Below, one piece after another: positions 1 through 8,968 of a DNA stretch of 64,000 nucleotides (the first letter of the stretch is position 1; the number at the start of each line of letters is the position of its first letter). The stretch is taken from the NCBI GenBank assembly GCA_910589305.1, contig CAJUTV010000003.1, forward strand, positions 62,001 through 126,000. Reading direction: 5' to 3'. The translations under genes were made by a program, and so were the position numbers. The notes below the pieces were generated by a model that was given only the letters and a program-made list of their open reading frames with translations, had not been told where the DNA came from and did no database searches. This stretch comes from an uncultured Lachnospira sp. (GTDB taxonomy: Bacteria > Bacillota > Clostridia > Lachnospirales > Lachnospiraceae).

Positions 1-615
1 CGAGGCGGCGGTTCAATAGAAGATTTATGGGCGTTTAATGAAGAAATGGTTGCAGAGGCAATCTTTAATTCCAACACCCCAATTATTTCTGCAGTTGGGC
101 ATGAGACAGATTTTACAATAGCAGATTTTGTGGCAGATTTAAGAGCGCCTACACCGTCTGCTGCAGCAGAGTTGGCAGTGAGTGATATTCGTGTGGCAGA
201 AGCAGCTTTGCAAGGGTATTTAGATAAGTTAAAACATGCAATGTATCAACGAATGGAAAAATATTATACCCGTCTTGAAGCAGTATCAACCAAGTTAAAA
301 TATTTAAATCCACAGGCAATTGTTGACGAAAAAAGGCATTATCTGTGTCAAATTCGAGAACAATTGGATAATCTTATTGCTTTATACTGTTCTAAAAAAA
401 GACACGAACTAGAACTTTATGCTTCTAGGTTGCAAGGCGTTTCACCTTTAGAAAAACTTGGACAAGGGTATTCTTATACAGAGACGATAGATGGAAATAT
501 GGTAAAATCTGTAAAGGATATAAAAGTGTCTGATTGTGTCAATATTTATGTTAAGGATGGTTGTTTTACAGCTATGATTCATAAAATCACAGAGAATGGA
601 GGAAATAGTGGCTAA
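1..615 (+). CDS. xseA: Exodeoxyribonuclease VII large subunit, 3' part
   Basis: The frame is open from base 1, so the N-terminal half lies upstream of the window and 204 residues remain. It opens in the conserved RGGGSIEDLWAFNEE stretch and continues through HETDFTIADFVADLRAPT, both hallmarks of the XseA catalytic domain. A charged helical region follows, then a C-terminal segment (GQGYSYTETIDG) typical of the family. With XseB it forms exonuclease VII, which degrades single-stranded DNA in mismatch repair and DNA damage processing. Its last 8 bases overlap the proposed xseB start, so the subunits are probably translationally coupled. Identification is secure; only the start is missing. Confidence 0.96.
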   Translation, partial: RGGGSIEDLWAFNEEMVAEAIFNSNTPIISAVGHETDFTIADFVADLRAPTPSAAAELAVSDIRVAEAALQGYLDKLKHAMYQRMEKYYTRLEAVSTKLKYLNPQAIVDEKRHYLCQIREQLDNLIALYCSKKRHELELYASRLQGVSPLEKLGQGYSYTETIDGNMVKSVKDIKVSDCVNIYVKDGCFTAMIHKITENGGNSG

Positions 616-802
616 AAGTTTTGATATAGAAGAATCTTTTAAATTGCTTGATGATATTGTACAAAAGTTAGAAAGCGGCAATTTGCCTATGAATGAAGCA
701 CTTAGATTATATAAAGACGGCGTAAAATTAGTTGAAAAATGCAATGTACAGATGGACAAGGTAGAAAAGCAAATTGTTGTTTTGGGCGAAGAAGAGATAT
801 AA
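608..802 (+). CDS. xseB: Exodeoxyribonuclease VII small subunit
   Basis: This 64-residue helical protein has the XseB pattern: SFEESFK-like start (FDIEESFKLLDDIVQKLESG), then LPMNEALRLYKDGVKLVEKC. It binds along XseA and is needed for exonuclease VII activity. I chose the GTG at 608 because GGAGG at 598-602 lies 5 bases upstream. An in-frame ATG at 596 would add four residues but has no clear ribosome-binding site. The gene overlaps the end of xseA and precedes ispA, the usual Firmicute order. Confidence 0.93.
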   Translation: MAKSFDIEESFKLLDDIVQKLESGNLPMNEALRLYKDGVKLVEKCNVQMDKVEKQIVVLGEEEI

Positions 803-843
803 TTGTAACGTATCAGACAATCTTAGGGGGAGTTTTACGGCGA

Positions 844-891
844 TTGCTAGAGGGTTTGAGCAAGCTGCGTAGCGGATTGCGAATATCCGCT
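844..891 (+). promoter_or_regulatory. Two hairpins in the ispA leader
   Basis: In the 116-base gap between xseB and ispA, TTGCT (844-848) can pair with AGCAA (859-863). AGCGGAT (871-877) pairs perfectly with ATCCGCT (885-891) around a 7-base loop. No T-run follows the second hairpin, so it does not look like a terminator. It lies about 15 bases before the ispA ribosome-binding site. Function is unknown. Confidence 0.4.
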
Positions 892-918
892 TAACTAAAA
901 ATATAAGGGAAAATAAAT

Positions 919-1806
919 ATGGGGTTTGATGAAGAATTAATAGATAGAGCAAATAAAATAAATGATATTATTATAGGTAATCTTCCAGCAGTGCAAGGAA
1001 AACAAAAGCTTTTGCTTGAAGCGATAAATTATAGTGTTCGAGTTGGCGGCAAGCGAGTAAGACCCATGCTTATGCTTGAGACATACAAGCTATGCAGCGG
1101 GCAAAATGAAAAAGAAGTGTATCCATATATGGCGGCACTCGAATATATACACACCTATTCTTTAGTGCATGATGATTTGCCGGCAATGGATAATGATGAT
1201 TATCGAAGAGGCAATCTTACTACACATAAAAAATTTGGTGAAGATTTTGGCATTCTTGCGGGAGATGGATTGTTAAATTATGCCTATGAAGTGATGATGA
1301 ATGCAATACTTCATTCAAAGGATATGCAAAAAAATGCAAAAGCAGGCAGTATTATTGCGCAAAAAGCGGGTATATACGGCATGGTGGGAGGACAATCTGT
1401 CGATGTGTGGCTGACCGATAAAGCTGTCGGTCAAAACGATTTAGAATTTATATTTCAATGCAAGACAGGTGCTTTGATAGAAGCTGCTTTTATGGCGGGC
1501 GGTGTGCTTGCAGGAGCTGGTGATGACACAGTAAAACAGCTTGAAAAGGCGGGCAATTTAGTAGGCGTAGCCTTTCAAATTAAAGATGATATTTTAGATA
1601 TTACAAGTACGCAGGAACAGTTTGGAAAGCCTGTTTTAAGTGATGAGCGCAATAAAAAAACGACATATGTTACACTTTATGGTATGGAAAAAGCAAATGA
1701 AGATGTTATAAAAATGTCAAAAAAAGCAGAGGATATTGTAAGAAACATTGGTGACAATATATTTTTAGCAGAACTGATTAATAAGTTGATAAATAGGATA
1801 AATTAA
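919..1806 (+). CDS. ispA: Polyprenyl (farnesyl/geranyl) diphosphate synthase
   Basis: A 295-residue trans-prenyltransferase that condenses isopentenyl diphosphate with allylic diphosphates. It supplies farnesyl-type precursors for undecaprenyl phosphate and quinone or hopanoid pathways. The first aspartate-rich motif DDLPAMDNDD is at residues 85-94 and the second, DDILD, at 223-227; GGKRVRP at 43-49 binds diphosphate. Length fits the short-chain class. AAGGG precedes the ATG. It is directly followed by dxs (4-base gap), so isoprenoid precursor synthesis and elongation are in one operon. Exact chain length of the product cannot be read from sequence alone. Confidence 0.94.
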   Translation: MGFDEELIDRANKINDIIIGNLPAVQGKQKLLLEAINYSVRVGGKRVRPMLMLETYKLCSGQNEKEVYPYMAALEYIHTYSLVHDDLPAMDNDDYRRGNLTTHKKFGEDFGILAGDGLLNYAYEVMMNAILHSKDMQKNAKAGSIIAQKAGIYGMVGGQSVDVWLTDKAVGQNDLEFIFQCKTGALIEAAFMAGGVLAGAGDDTVKQLEKAGNLVGVAFQIKDDILDITSTQEQFGKPVLSDERNKKTTYVTLYGMEKANEDVIKMSKKAEDIVRNIGDNIFLAELINKLINRIN

Positions 1807-1810
1807 GATT

Positions 1811-3676
1811 ATGATTCTTGAAAAAATTAACAAACCAAACGATATAAAGAAGCTTGACCCAATTGAATATAATCAACTTGCAGAAGAGATAAGAGAATTT
1901 TTAATTCAGACAATCAGTAAAACAGGAGGGCATCTTGCTTCAAATCTTGGTGTTGTTGAATTGACAATGGCGCTTCATCTTGTGTTTAATCTTCCACAAG
2001 ATAAGTTGATTTGGGATGTGGGACATCAGTCTTATACACATAAGATTTTAACAGGAAGAAAAGCAGGATTTGACGGACTTCGTAAATTTGGTGGTATGAG
2101 TGGGTTTCCAAAAAGAAATGAGAGCAATTATGATGCATTTGATACAGGACATAGTTCAACTTCCATTTCAGCGGGGCTTGGGTATGTGTATGCAAGAGAT
2201 ATAAAAAAAGAGTATTATAATGTTATTTCTGTTATTGGCGATGGCGCATTGACAGGCGGTATGGCATATGAGGCAATGAATAATGCCGCAAGGTTAAATA
2301 CGAATTTTATTATTATATTAAATGACAACACTATGTCCATATCAAAAAATGTCGGCGGGGTTTCTAAGATGTTGGACAATATTCGCTCATCGGATTCCTA
2401 TTATGATTTAAAAGAAGGCGTTGCCAATACCTTATATAAACTTCCAAGAGGAAGTAAACTGGTAGATTCGATAAAAAAGAAAAAGAGCAGTCTAAAACAA
2501 ATTTTGTTTCCAGGACAAATGTTTGAGGCAATGGGACTAAATTATTTAGGACCTGTGAATGGACATGATATTCACAAGTTAATAAAAATTCTACATGTTG
2601 CAAAACGCGTGGGAGGACCTGTTCTTGTTCATGTAGTTACACAGAAAGGACATGGATATAAGCCGGCAGAACGCAATCCGAGCAAGTTTCATGGAATTAC
2701 GCCTTTTGATATAAAGACAGGAATTGTAAAATCATCATCAAGTAATGATTCCTATTCTAAGGTGTTTTCTAAGACGATATGTTCCATTGCAAAGCAAAAT
2801 AATAAGGTAGTTGCTGTTACGGCTGCTATGCCTGAAGGAACAGGGCTTGAAAAATTTTCAAGATGGTTTCCAGAACGCTTTATTGATGTGGGAATTGCAG
2901 AAGAACATGCAGTGACATTTTGTGCAGGTTTATCAGCAGGGGGGATGATTCCTGTATTTGCAGTATATTCTTCATTTTTACAAAGAGCATATGACCAGAT
3001 GCTGCATGATGTGTGTATACAGCAGCTTCATGTTGTATTTGCAATAGACCGAGCTGGTTTGGTTGGAAGTGATGGCGAGACCCATCAGGGCATATTTGAT
3101 TTATCTTTTTTAAAAAGCATTCCAAATATGACCATATTTGCTCCTAAAAATGCGTGGGAATTAGAACGTGTTTTACACTATGCAGTCAATGAGTATGATG
3201 GACCGTTTGCTATACGATACCCAAGAGGAGAGGCGTGTGTAAGATTTCAAGAATTTAGGCAGCCCATCGTATATGCCAAATCAGAAATCATGTTTTGGGA
3301 AAGCGATATCGCGCTTATTGCCGTTGGCTCAATGGTTGAGACGGCATATGATTTGCGGGAAAAATTAAAAGAAAAAGGGTATCATGTAACGTTAATTAAT
3401 GCACGGTTTATTAAACCATTGGACGTTATGTTATTCTATAAATTAAGATATACCCATCAGTTGATTGTCACACTTGAAGAAAATGTTATAAAAGGCGGAT
3501 TTGGTGAGAGTGTATGTCAATATATCAATGAATCGCAGCTTCATATGAATGTACTTAATATCGCACTGCCTGATGATTATGTAGAACATGGAAATGTCTC
3601 TATTTTAAAGGCAGAAGCAGGCATTGATGTCAATAGTTTAATAGAGAGAGTAACATCTTTTTATAAAAATTTGTAA
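1811..3676 (+). CDS. dxs: 1-deoxy-D-xylulose-5-phosphate synthase
   Basis: A 621-residue thiamine-diphosphate enzyme that joins pyruvate and glyceraldehyde-3-phosphate in the first step of the MEP isoprenoid pathway. Visible signatures are SKTGGHLASNLG near residue 36, GHQSYTHKILTGR (71-83), the ThDP/Mg motif GDGALTGG (143-150) with the following NDN, and the catalytic glutamate context DVGIAEEHAV near residue 355. A transketolase C-terminal domain follows, with EENVIKGGFG. Length matches the family. It lies 4 bases after ispA and 92 bases before tlyA. The ribosome-binding site is weak, consistent with coupling to ispA translation. Confidence 0.96.
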   Translation: MILEKINKPNDIKKLDPIEYNQLAEEIREFLIQTISKTGGHLASNLGVVELTMALHLVFNLPQDKLIWDVGHQSYTHKILTGRKAGFDGLRKFGGMSGFPKRNESNYDAFDTGHSSTSISAGLGYVYARDIKKEYYNVISVIGDGALTGGMAYEAMNNAARLNTNFIIILNDNTMSISKNVGGVSKMLDNIRSSDSYYDLKEGVANTLYKLPRGSKLVDSIKKKKSSLKQILFPGQMFEAMGLNYLGPVNGHDIHKLIKILHVAKRVGGPVLVHVVTQKGHGYKPAERNPSKFHGITPFDIKTGIVKSSSSNDSYSKVFSKTICSIAKQNNKVVAVTAAMPEGTGLEKFSRWFPERFIDVGIAEEHAVTFCAGLSAGGMIPVFAVYSSFLQRAYDQMLHDVCIQQLHVVFAIDRAGLVGSDGETHQGIFDLSFLKSIPNMTIFAPKNAWELERVLHYAVNEYDGPFAIRYPRGEACVRFQEFRQPIVYAKSEIMFWESDIALIAVGSMVETAYDLREKLKEKGYHVTLINARFIKPLDVMLFYKLRYTHQLIVTLEENVIKGGFGESVCQYINESQLHMNVLNIALPDDYVEHGNVSILKAEAGIDVNSLIERVTSFYKNL

Positions 3677-3768
3677 GAATAAAAATTGGCATTTTTGAAA
3701 TGATTTATTGAGCATAATAAGCTGTGGGCAGCAGTAACACAATGAAATTTACAAGTTAAAAGAAAGGC

Positions 3769-4584
3769 ATGGTTATGGCAAAAGAACGATTGGATATTTT
3801 GCTGGTTGACAAAGGATTGGCTCCTTCAAGAGAAAAAGCAAAAGCGATTATTATGTCAGGGTGTGTGTATGTCGATGGACAAAAAGAGGACAAGTGCGGC
3901 TCTAAATTTGAGGAGAAAGCAACTATTGAAGTACGTGGCAATACTCTTCCATATGTGAGCAGAGGAGGCTTAAAGCTAGAAAAGGCAATAAAAAATTTTG
4001 ATGTCTCTTTAAGCGGAAAAATATGTATGGATGTTGGTTCTTCTACAGGCGGCTTTACAGATTGTATGCTTCAAAATGGTGCTGTTAAAGTATATGCTGT
4101 CGATGTTGGCTTTGGACAATTAGATTGGAAACTGCGCAATGATTCAAGAGTGGTTTGTATGGAAAAAACAAATATACGCTATGTTACACCAGAAAATATA
4201 CAAGATGTTATTGATTTTGTTAGTATAGATGTTTCGTTTATATCATTGACAAAAGTTTTAGAATCTGTTAAAAATCTTATTTCTGAAACAGCACAAATTG
4301 TCTGTCTTATTAAACCACAGTTTGAGGCAGGACGTGAAAAAGTGGGTAAACATGGTGTAGTAAAAGAGCCTTCCATACACCTTGAAGTGATTGATAAAGT
4401 AATAGACTATGCCATTTCCATTGGTTTTTGGGCGGTTAATCTTGAGTTTTCTCCAGTCAAGGGACCAGAGGGAAATATAGAATATTTATTGCATCTTGTA
4501 AATCATATGGATGGTATATATCAAGAGATACCATTTGAAGCCGAACAGGTTGTATGGTCGGCACATCGTATATTAAATAAATAA
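3769..4584 (+). CDS. tlyA: TlyA-family rRNA 2'-O-methyltransferase / hemolysin-like protein
   Basis: About 270 residues: an N-terminal S4 RNA-binding domain (MAKERLDILLVDKGLAPSRE) followed by an FtsJ-like SAM methyltransferase domain with the SAM-binding motif DVGSSTGGFTDCML. SYVSRGGLKLEKA-type sequence links the two (here LPYVSRGGLKLEKA). Family members methylate 16S and/or 23S rRNA 2'-OH groups and can affect capreomycin sensitivity. AAAGG lies at about 3760, which leaves ATG 3769 and ATG 3775 both possible; the shorter form starts MAKERL, as most homologues do. Position between dxs and nadK/argR matches other Clostridia and B. subtilis yqxC. Confidence 0.92.
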   Translation: MVMAKERLDILLVDKGLAPSREKAKAIIMSGCVYVDGQKEDKCGSKFEEKATIEVRGNTLPYVSRGGLKLEKAIKNFDVSLSGKICMDVGSSTGGFTDCMLQNGAVKVYAVDVGFGQLDWKLRNDSRVVCMEKTNIRYVTPENIQDVIDFVSIDVSFISLTKVLESVKNLISETAQIVCLIKPQFEAGREKVGKHGVVKEPSIHLEVIDKVIDYAISIGFWAVNLEFSPVKGPEGNIEYLLHLVNHMDGIYQEIPFEAEQVVWSAHRILNK

Positions 4585-4615
4585 ATGGTTATGCGTATGG
4601 CATGAAAGGACAAAC

Positions 4616-5413
4616 TTGAATAAATTTTATATAATTTCTAATTCTATTAAGGACCCTCAAAGGGCAGCGTTGAATGAAATAAGCAATTATATTATCCATC
4701 ATAAAGGCTTTGTCTTAGATACACCAAAAGATTGTGAGTGCATTATTGTTCTTGGGGGCGATGGGACACTGCTAAAAGCGGCAAGAGACTTAAATCACAG
4801 CGAGCTTCCTTTACTTGGAATCAATATAGGAACATTAGGCTTTCTTACGGATGCAGATATGGATACATATAAATTAGCAATTGACAGTGTAATAAATAAC
4901 GATTATATTGTGGACAAACGAATGATGATAAAGGGTAAAATTTATCGAGAGAATCAATTGATATATGAGAATATGGCACTCAATGATGTTGTTATCAACC
5001 GATGCGGCAATTTGAGAGTGATTGATTTTGATATTTGTGTAAATGGTCAATTTTTGAGTTCCTACTTGGCAGATGGTGTAATTATTGCCACTGCAACAGG
5101 CTCTACCGCATACAGTCTGTCTGCTGGCGGACCGATATTACAGCCCAATGCAAAATTAATTATGGTAACGCCAATATGTCCGCATACGTTGAATAAGCGA
5201 AGTATTATATTTGACTGCAATGATGTTGTTTCAATTAAAATAACAGACAATAAAAAACTTTCTGAGGAACGAATTGTTACTTTTGACGGAGAACAATTTT
5301 TTAATGTGAGAACAGATGATATAATAGAAATTACAAAATCGAGACGAATGTCCAGATTTATAAAAACGAATAAAGATAGCTTTTTAAAGCGCGTTCGAGA
5401 AAAGCTAATGTAG
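4616..5413 (+). CDS. nadK: NAD kinase
   Basis: A 265-residue ATP-NAD kinase that makes NADP. The family signatures GGDGTLLKAAR and LGINIGTLGFLTD are present, followed by NDVVINR and the conserved SYLADGVIIATATGSTAY region that contacts NAD. I use the TTG at 4616 because GAAAGGA (4603-4609) lies 6 bases upstream and no better in-frame ATG is present before the catalytic GGDG. It sits between tlyA and argR, a placement common in Clostridia. The short upstream string GGCATGAAAGGA is also found before rnc. Confidence 0.94.
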   Translation: MNKFYIISNSIKDPQRAALNEISNYIIHHKGFVLDTPKDCECIIVLGGDGTLLKAARDLNHSELPLLGINIGTLGFLTDADMDTYKLAIDSVINNDYIVDKRMMIKGKIYRENQLIYENMALNDVVINRCGNLRVIDFDICVNGQFLSSYLADGVIIATATGSTAYSLSAGGPILQPNAKLIMVTPICPHTLNKRSIIFDCNDVVSIKITDNKKLSEERIVTFDGEQFFNVRTDDIIEITKSRRMSRFIKTNKDSFLKRVREKLM

Positions 5414-5420
5414 AAAATAA

Positions 5421-5489
5421 GATTGAAAACAATATAAAACTTGAGCCATTAGCTGCTCCCCAAATGAAGTCGCAGCATGGAGGCTAGAT
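5421..5489 (+). repeat. Type-B leader element before argR
   Basis: This leader is matched by a copy before ylbJ (59241-59300, minus strand): both carry GATTGAAA, ACTTGARCCATTAGCTGC and GCAGCATGGAGGCTA. TTAGCTGC (5449-5456) can pair either with GCAGC (5472-5476) or, through TTAGC, with the GGCTA (482-486 region) that overlaps the Shine-Dalgarno GGAGG (5479-5483). Either stem would affect access to the ribosome-binding site. Structure is inferred from complementarity only. Confidence 0.6.
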
Positions 5490-5945
5490 ATGAAATCAGA
5501 TAGACATAGTATGATAATAGATTTAATTCAAAAAAATGTGATATCAACACAGGAAGAGTTGGCAAAAGCTTTAAATGATGCTGGTTTTTGTGTTACTCAG
5601 GCAACGGTGTCAAGAGATATACGAAAATTAAACCTTACCAAGACATTAGTCAATGGTGTTATGCGTTATGTAGTATCTTGGCAGGATGTCAAGTCTGGGG
5701 ATTTTGATAAATATACAAGAATTATAAAAGAAGGGTTTATATCAATGGATATGGCGCAAAATATTCTTGTGATAAAGACCATATCAGGTATGGCGATGGC
5801 AGTTTGTGCTGCTATTGATGGATTAAATATGTATGAGATTGTAGGCACCATAGCTGGAGATGATACAATTATGTGTGCTGTCCGTTCTGTAGAGGATACA
5901 AAAAAGGTTATAAAAAGGATAAAACATATATTAGCAGATGAATAA
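5490..5945 (+). CDS. argR: Arginine repressor ArgR/AhrC
   Basis: A 151-residue transcription factor. The N-terminal winged helix contains the family motif TQATVSRDIRKLNL (about residues 38-51). The C-terminal domain has GTIAGDDTIMCAVRS, matching the GTIAGDDT arginine-binding and hexamer-forming signature. ArgR/AhrC senses arginine and controls arginine synthesis and breakdown; with recN next door this is the classical Firmicute argR-recN arrangement. GGAGG lies 6 bases before the ATG, inside a repeated hairpin-forming leader. No clear ARG box was seen in this window. Confidence 0.96.
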   Translation: MKSDRHSMIIDLIQKNVISTQEELAKALNDAGFCVTQATVSRDIRKLNLTKTLVNGVMRYVVSWQDVKSGDFDKYTRIIKEGFISMDMAQNILVIKTISGMAMAVCAAIDGLNMYEIVGTIAGDDTIMCAVRSVEDTKKVIKRIKHILADE

Positions 5946-5976
5946 GTGTTAAATATATAAAAATAAAGGAGACAGA

Positions 5977-7653
5977 ATGCTAAGTAGTTTGCATGTTAAA
6001 AATCTAGCTTTAATTGAAGAAGAGCAGATTGAGTTAAACGAAGGTCTTAATATAATGACTGGCGAGACAGGAGCAGGAAAATCCATTATTCTTGGGTCTA
6101 TTAATATTGCGTTAGGTGGGAAAGTCTCTGCTGATATTATTAGAAAAGATGCAGAATATGCGTTGACAGAGCTTGTTTTTACAGTAGATGATGCAGGTAA
6201 AATAAGTCAATTAAAAGAGATGGATATTGCAGACATTGAAGAAGGAGAAGTAATTATATCAAGAAAAATAACAAAAACACGCTCGCCTATCAAGGTAAAC
6301 GGGATTACATGTACACCATCTCAAGTAAAAAAAATTGCTTCTGTTTTGATTGATATTCATGGACAGCATGACAATAGGCTGCTCTTAAAAGAATCTTCAC
6401 ATATTGATATGATTGATTTGTATGGGGCAGAGCAGATAGAGGATATAAAGATAAAATATACATCATTATATAAAGAATATCGTGATTTATGTGATAAGTT
6501 AGAACATATGGATATGGATGAAGAGTCAAGAAGGCGTGAAATTTCATTTCTTGAATATGAAGTAGACCAGATAACGTCAGCAAACCTTATGGAAGGTGAA
6601 GATGAAGAATTAGAAGCCGAATATAAGAAAATGAGCAATTCGCGCAATATTATTGAGGAGCTGTCACGAACCAATTTGATTCTTACAGAGGGTGAAGCCA
6701 ATGTGTCGGATATGTTAGGACAAGCAGTCAAATCGATGTCCGTTGTATCCGAATATGATAAAGATATGGAATCTATTGTAGATGATTTAGCAAATATTGA
6801 AGATAGGCTAGGCGATGTTATTTGTTCCATTAGTAATTATGCAAGAAACTGTGTCTATGACCCTATGCAGTTTGAAGAAATTTCATCACGGTTGGATTTG
6901 ATAAATTCTTTAAAATTAAAATATGGCAAAACGATTGCAGAAATTCTTTTATATGCGACAAATCAGCAGAAAAAATTGTTTGAATTGAATAATTATAATG
7001 ATGTTGTCAATAATTTAAAAGAAATGATTGAAGAGAAAAAAGGAAAGCTTCAAGAAATTTCTGAAAAATTAACAAAATATCGTATAAAATCTGCAAAAGG
7101 ATTGTGTCAAAATATCAGTGAAGGCTTAAAAGAGTTAAATTTTTTAAATAATCAATTTGAGACAGAATTTACCATAAAAGAAAATTTTACTTCTAATGGT
7201 TGTGATGATGTAAAGTTTATGATTTCAACAAATATTGGCGAACCTGTAAAGCCCTTGTCAAAAGTGGCATCAGGGGGTGAACTTTCAAGAATTATGTTAG
7301 CGGTTAAAACCGTTATGGCAGGAAAAGAAGATACACAGACGCTTATATTTGATGAAATTGATGCAGGAATTAGTGGAAGAACTGCACAGATGGTTGCAAA
7401 AAAATTAAAAAGTCTTTCAGTCAATCATCAGATAATATGTATTACACATTTGCCGCAAATTGCAGCTATGGGTTCTACACATTTTATGATAGAAAAAAAT
7501 GTTATAAATGACCATACAACAACATCGATTATAGAGCTTGATGAGGATGCAAGTATTATGGAATTAGCAAGGCTTTTAGGCGGAAGTCAGGTGACCGAAA
7601 CGGTGATGAGTAATGCAAGAGAAATGAAAAAATTAGCAAGCTTAAACGATTGA
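5977..7653 (+). CDS. recN: DNA repair protein RecN
   Basis: A 558-residue SMC-like ATPase acting early in double-strand break repair. Walker A GETGAGKS is at residues 29-36. A long charged coiled-coil region fills the middle, and the C-terminal half holds the ABC signature SGGELSRIMLA and Walker B TLIFDEIDAGISG, followed by the ITHLPQIAAMG H-loop. Length matches RecN. AAAGGAG precedes the start codon. It is 31 bases after argR and is followed by spoIVB, the order seen in B. subtilis. Confidence 0.97.
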   Translation: MLSSLHVKNLALIEEEQIELNEGLNIMTGETGAGKSIILGSINIALGGKVSADIIRKDAEYALTELVFTVDDAGKISQLKEMDIADIEEGEVIISRKITKTRSPIKVNGITCTPSQVKKIASVLIDIHGQHDNRLLLKESSHIDMIDLYGAEQIEDIKIKYTSLYKEYRDLCDKLEHMDMDEESRRREISFLEYEVDQITSANLMEGEDEELEAEYKKMSNSRNIIEELSRTNLILTEGEANVSDMLGQAVKSMSVVSEYDKDMESIVDDLANIEDRLGDVICSISNYARNCVYDPMQFEEISSRLDLINSLKLKYGKTIAEILLYATNQQKKLFELNNYNDVVNNLKEMIEEKKGKLQEISEKLTKYRIKSAKGLCQNISEGLKELNFLNNQFETEFTIKENFTSNGCDDVKFMISTNIGEPVKPLSKVASGGELSRIMLAVKTVMAGKEDTQTLIFDEIDAGISGRTAQMVAKKLKSLSVNHQIICITHLPQIAAMGSTHFMIEKNVINDHTTTSIIELDEDASIMELARLLGGSQVTETVMSNAREMKKLASLND

Positions 7654-7703
7654 TAATTGCAGATAATAGACATATAAGAAAATCAGAAAGGAGTATTCTT
7701 CAT

Positions 7704-8924
7704 ATGTCTAAATTTATAAAATTTTTATGTGCCTTAGCAGTCGTGACCTGTATGATTACGATAGCTGTCAGGTATGTCAATAACATCAATGATGCAATAC
7801 CAGGGCATATATATGTAGTACGTAATAAGGAGACTACTCTTGATTTATCGATTCCTGTGACGGGTAAGGTTCATAATAAAGAAAATACGTATGTTACATT
7901 TAAAGAACCTGTAACGTTTCGAGCAAAGGATATTGGCAATTATGAATTAAGTTTAAAATTGTTTGATATATTTACATTGCCTTCTGTTCAGGTAAGTGTT
8001 GTTGATGAACAAAATTTATATGCTTGTGGTATGCAGGCAGGGTTGTATATTGAAACAGATGGTGTTTATGTAGTATCAACAGAAGAAATAACAACAGAAG
8101 ATAACACAAAATTATGTCCTTGCCAAAATATTATTATGCCAGGTGATTATATAACATCAGTCAATGGTGTTGCGATTAAAGAAAAAGAACAGCTTTGCGA
8201 GGCGGTTCAAAATTGTGAAGGAAATTCACTGGATTTAGAGATTATAAGGGATAATCAAACCGTTTACACACAGGTAACACCTGTGCGGGCACAAGATGGA
8301 AATTTTAAAATCGGCACATGGATTAAAGATGATGCGCAAGGTATTGGAACGATAACTTACTTAGACAGTGATATGAATTATGGTGCTTTGGGACATGGAA
8401 TAGCAGATAGAAGTTCCAATCAGACGCTGGATATAAAAAATGGACAATTATATAAAACGAATATAATTTCTATTGTAAAGGGGGAAAAGGGGTCGCCAGG
8501 AGAGCTTGTTGGTACAATTGATTATAAGGATTCTAATATCATTGGTACCATTAATAAAAATTCAGCCAATGGCATTTTTGGAAAAATAACAAATCAAGAT
8601 AATATTTTAAATAATCTTCAATCGTATCCTGTGGGATATGAGCAAGATGTACACAAAGGGAACGCCGCAATTAGAATGTATCATGATGGTTCATTTCATG
8701 ATTATGAGATAGTAATTAATGAGGTCATGTATAACAGTAATAGGAATCTTTCGTTTATTGTAACATCAAAAGACCTTTTGGAATTAACAAATGGAATTGT
8801 ACAGGGGATGTCTGGTTGTCCAATTATTCAAGATGGGAAAATTATTGGAGCCGTAACTCATGTTTTAGTAGATGAACCTACAAATGGATATGGTATATTT
8901 ATTGAAAATATGTTAAAACAATAA
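7704..8924 (+). CDS. spoIVB: SpoIVB sporulation serine peptidase (S55)
   Basis: A 406-residue protease that signals from the forespore across the intermembrane space to activate pro-sigma-K processing. It has one N-terminal membrane segment (LCALAVVTCMITIAV), a PDZ domain around residues 105-190 (GDYITSVNGVAIK), and the S55 catalytic domain. His231 lies in GALGHGI and the likely nucleophile Ser370 in QGMSGCPI; the residue after SG is Cys rather than the common Ser. AAAGGAG at 7687-7693 supports ATG 7704; a longer TTG-initiated frame reaching recN is less likely. The gene lies between recN and spo0A as in B. subtilis. Confidence 0.95.
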   Translation: MSKFIKFLCALAVVTCMITIAVRYVNNINDAIPGHIYVVRNKETTLDLSIPVTGKVHNKENTYVTFKEPVTFRAKDIGNYELSLKLFDIFTLPSVQVSVVDEQNLYACGMQAGLYIETDGVYVVSTEEITTEDNTKLCPCQNIIMPGDYITSVNGVAIKEKEQLCEAVQNCEGNSLDLEIIRDNQTVYTQVTPVRAQDGNFKIGTWIKDDAQGIGTITYLDSDMNYGALGHGIADRSSNQTLDIKNGQLYKTNIISIVKGEKGSPGELVGTIDYKDSNIIGTINKNSANGIFGKITNQDNILNNLQSYPVGYEQDVHKGNAAIRMYHDGSFHDYEIVINEVMYNSNRNLSFIVTSKDLLELTNGIVQGMSGCPIIQDGKIIGAVTHVLVDEPTNGYGIFIENMLKQ

Positions 8925-8930
8925 AGTAAG

Positions 8931-8968
8931 GCGGTGTACTCTCTTTTGGGTATACCGCTATTCTTTTA
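8931..8968 (+). terminator. Rho-independent terminator after spoIVB
   Basis: GCGGTGTAC (8931-8939) pairs with GTATACCGC (8950-8958), including one G-U pair, around a 10-base loop. It is followed by a T-rich run. This ends the argR-recN-spoIVB unit and separates it from spo0A. Confidence 0.7.
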
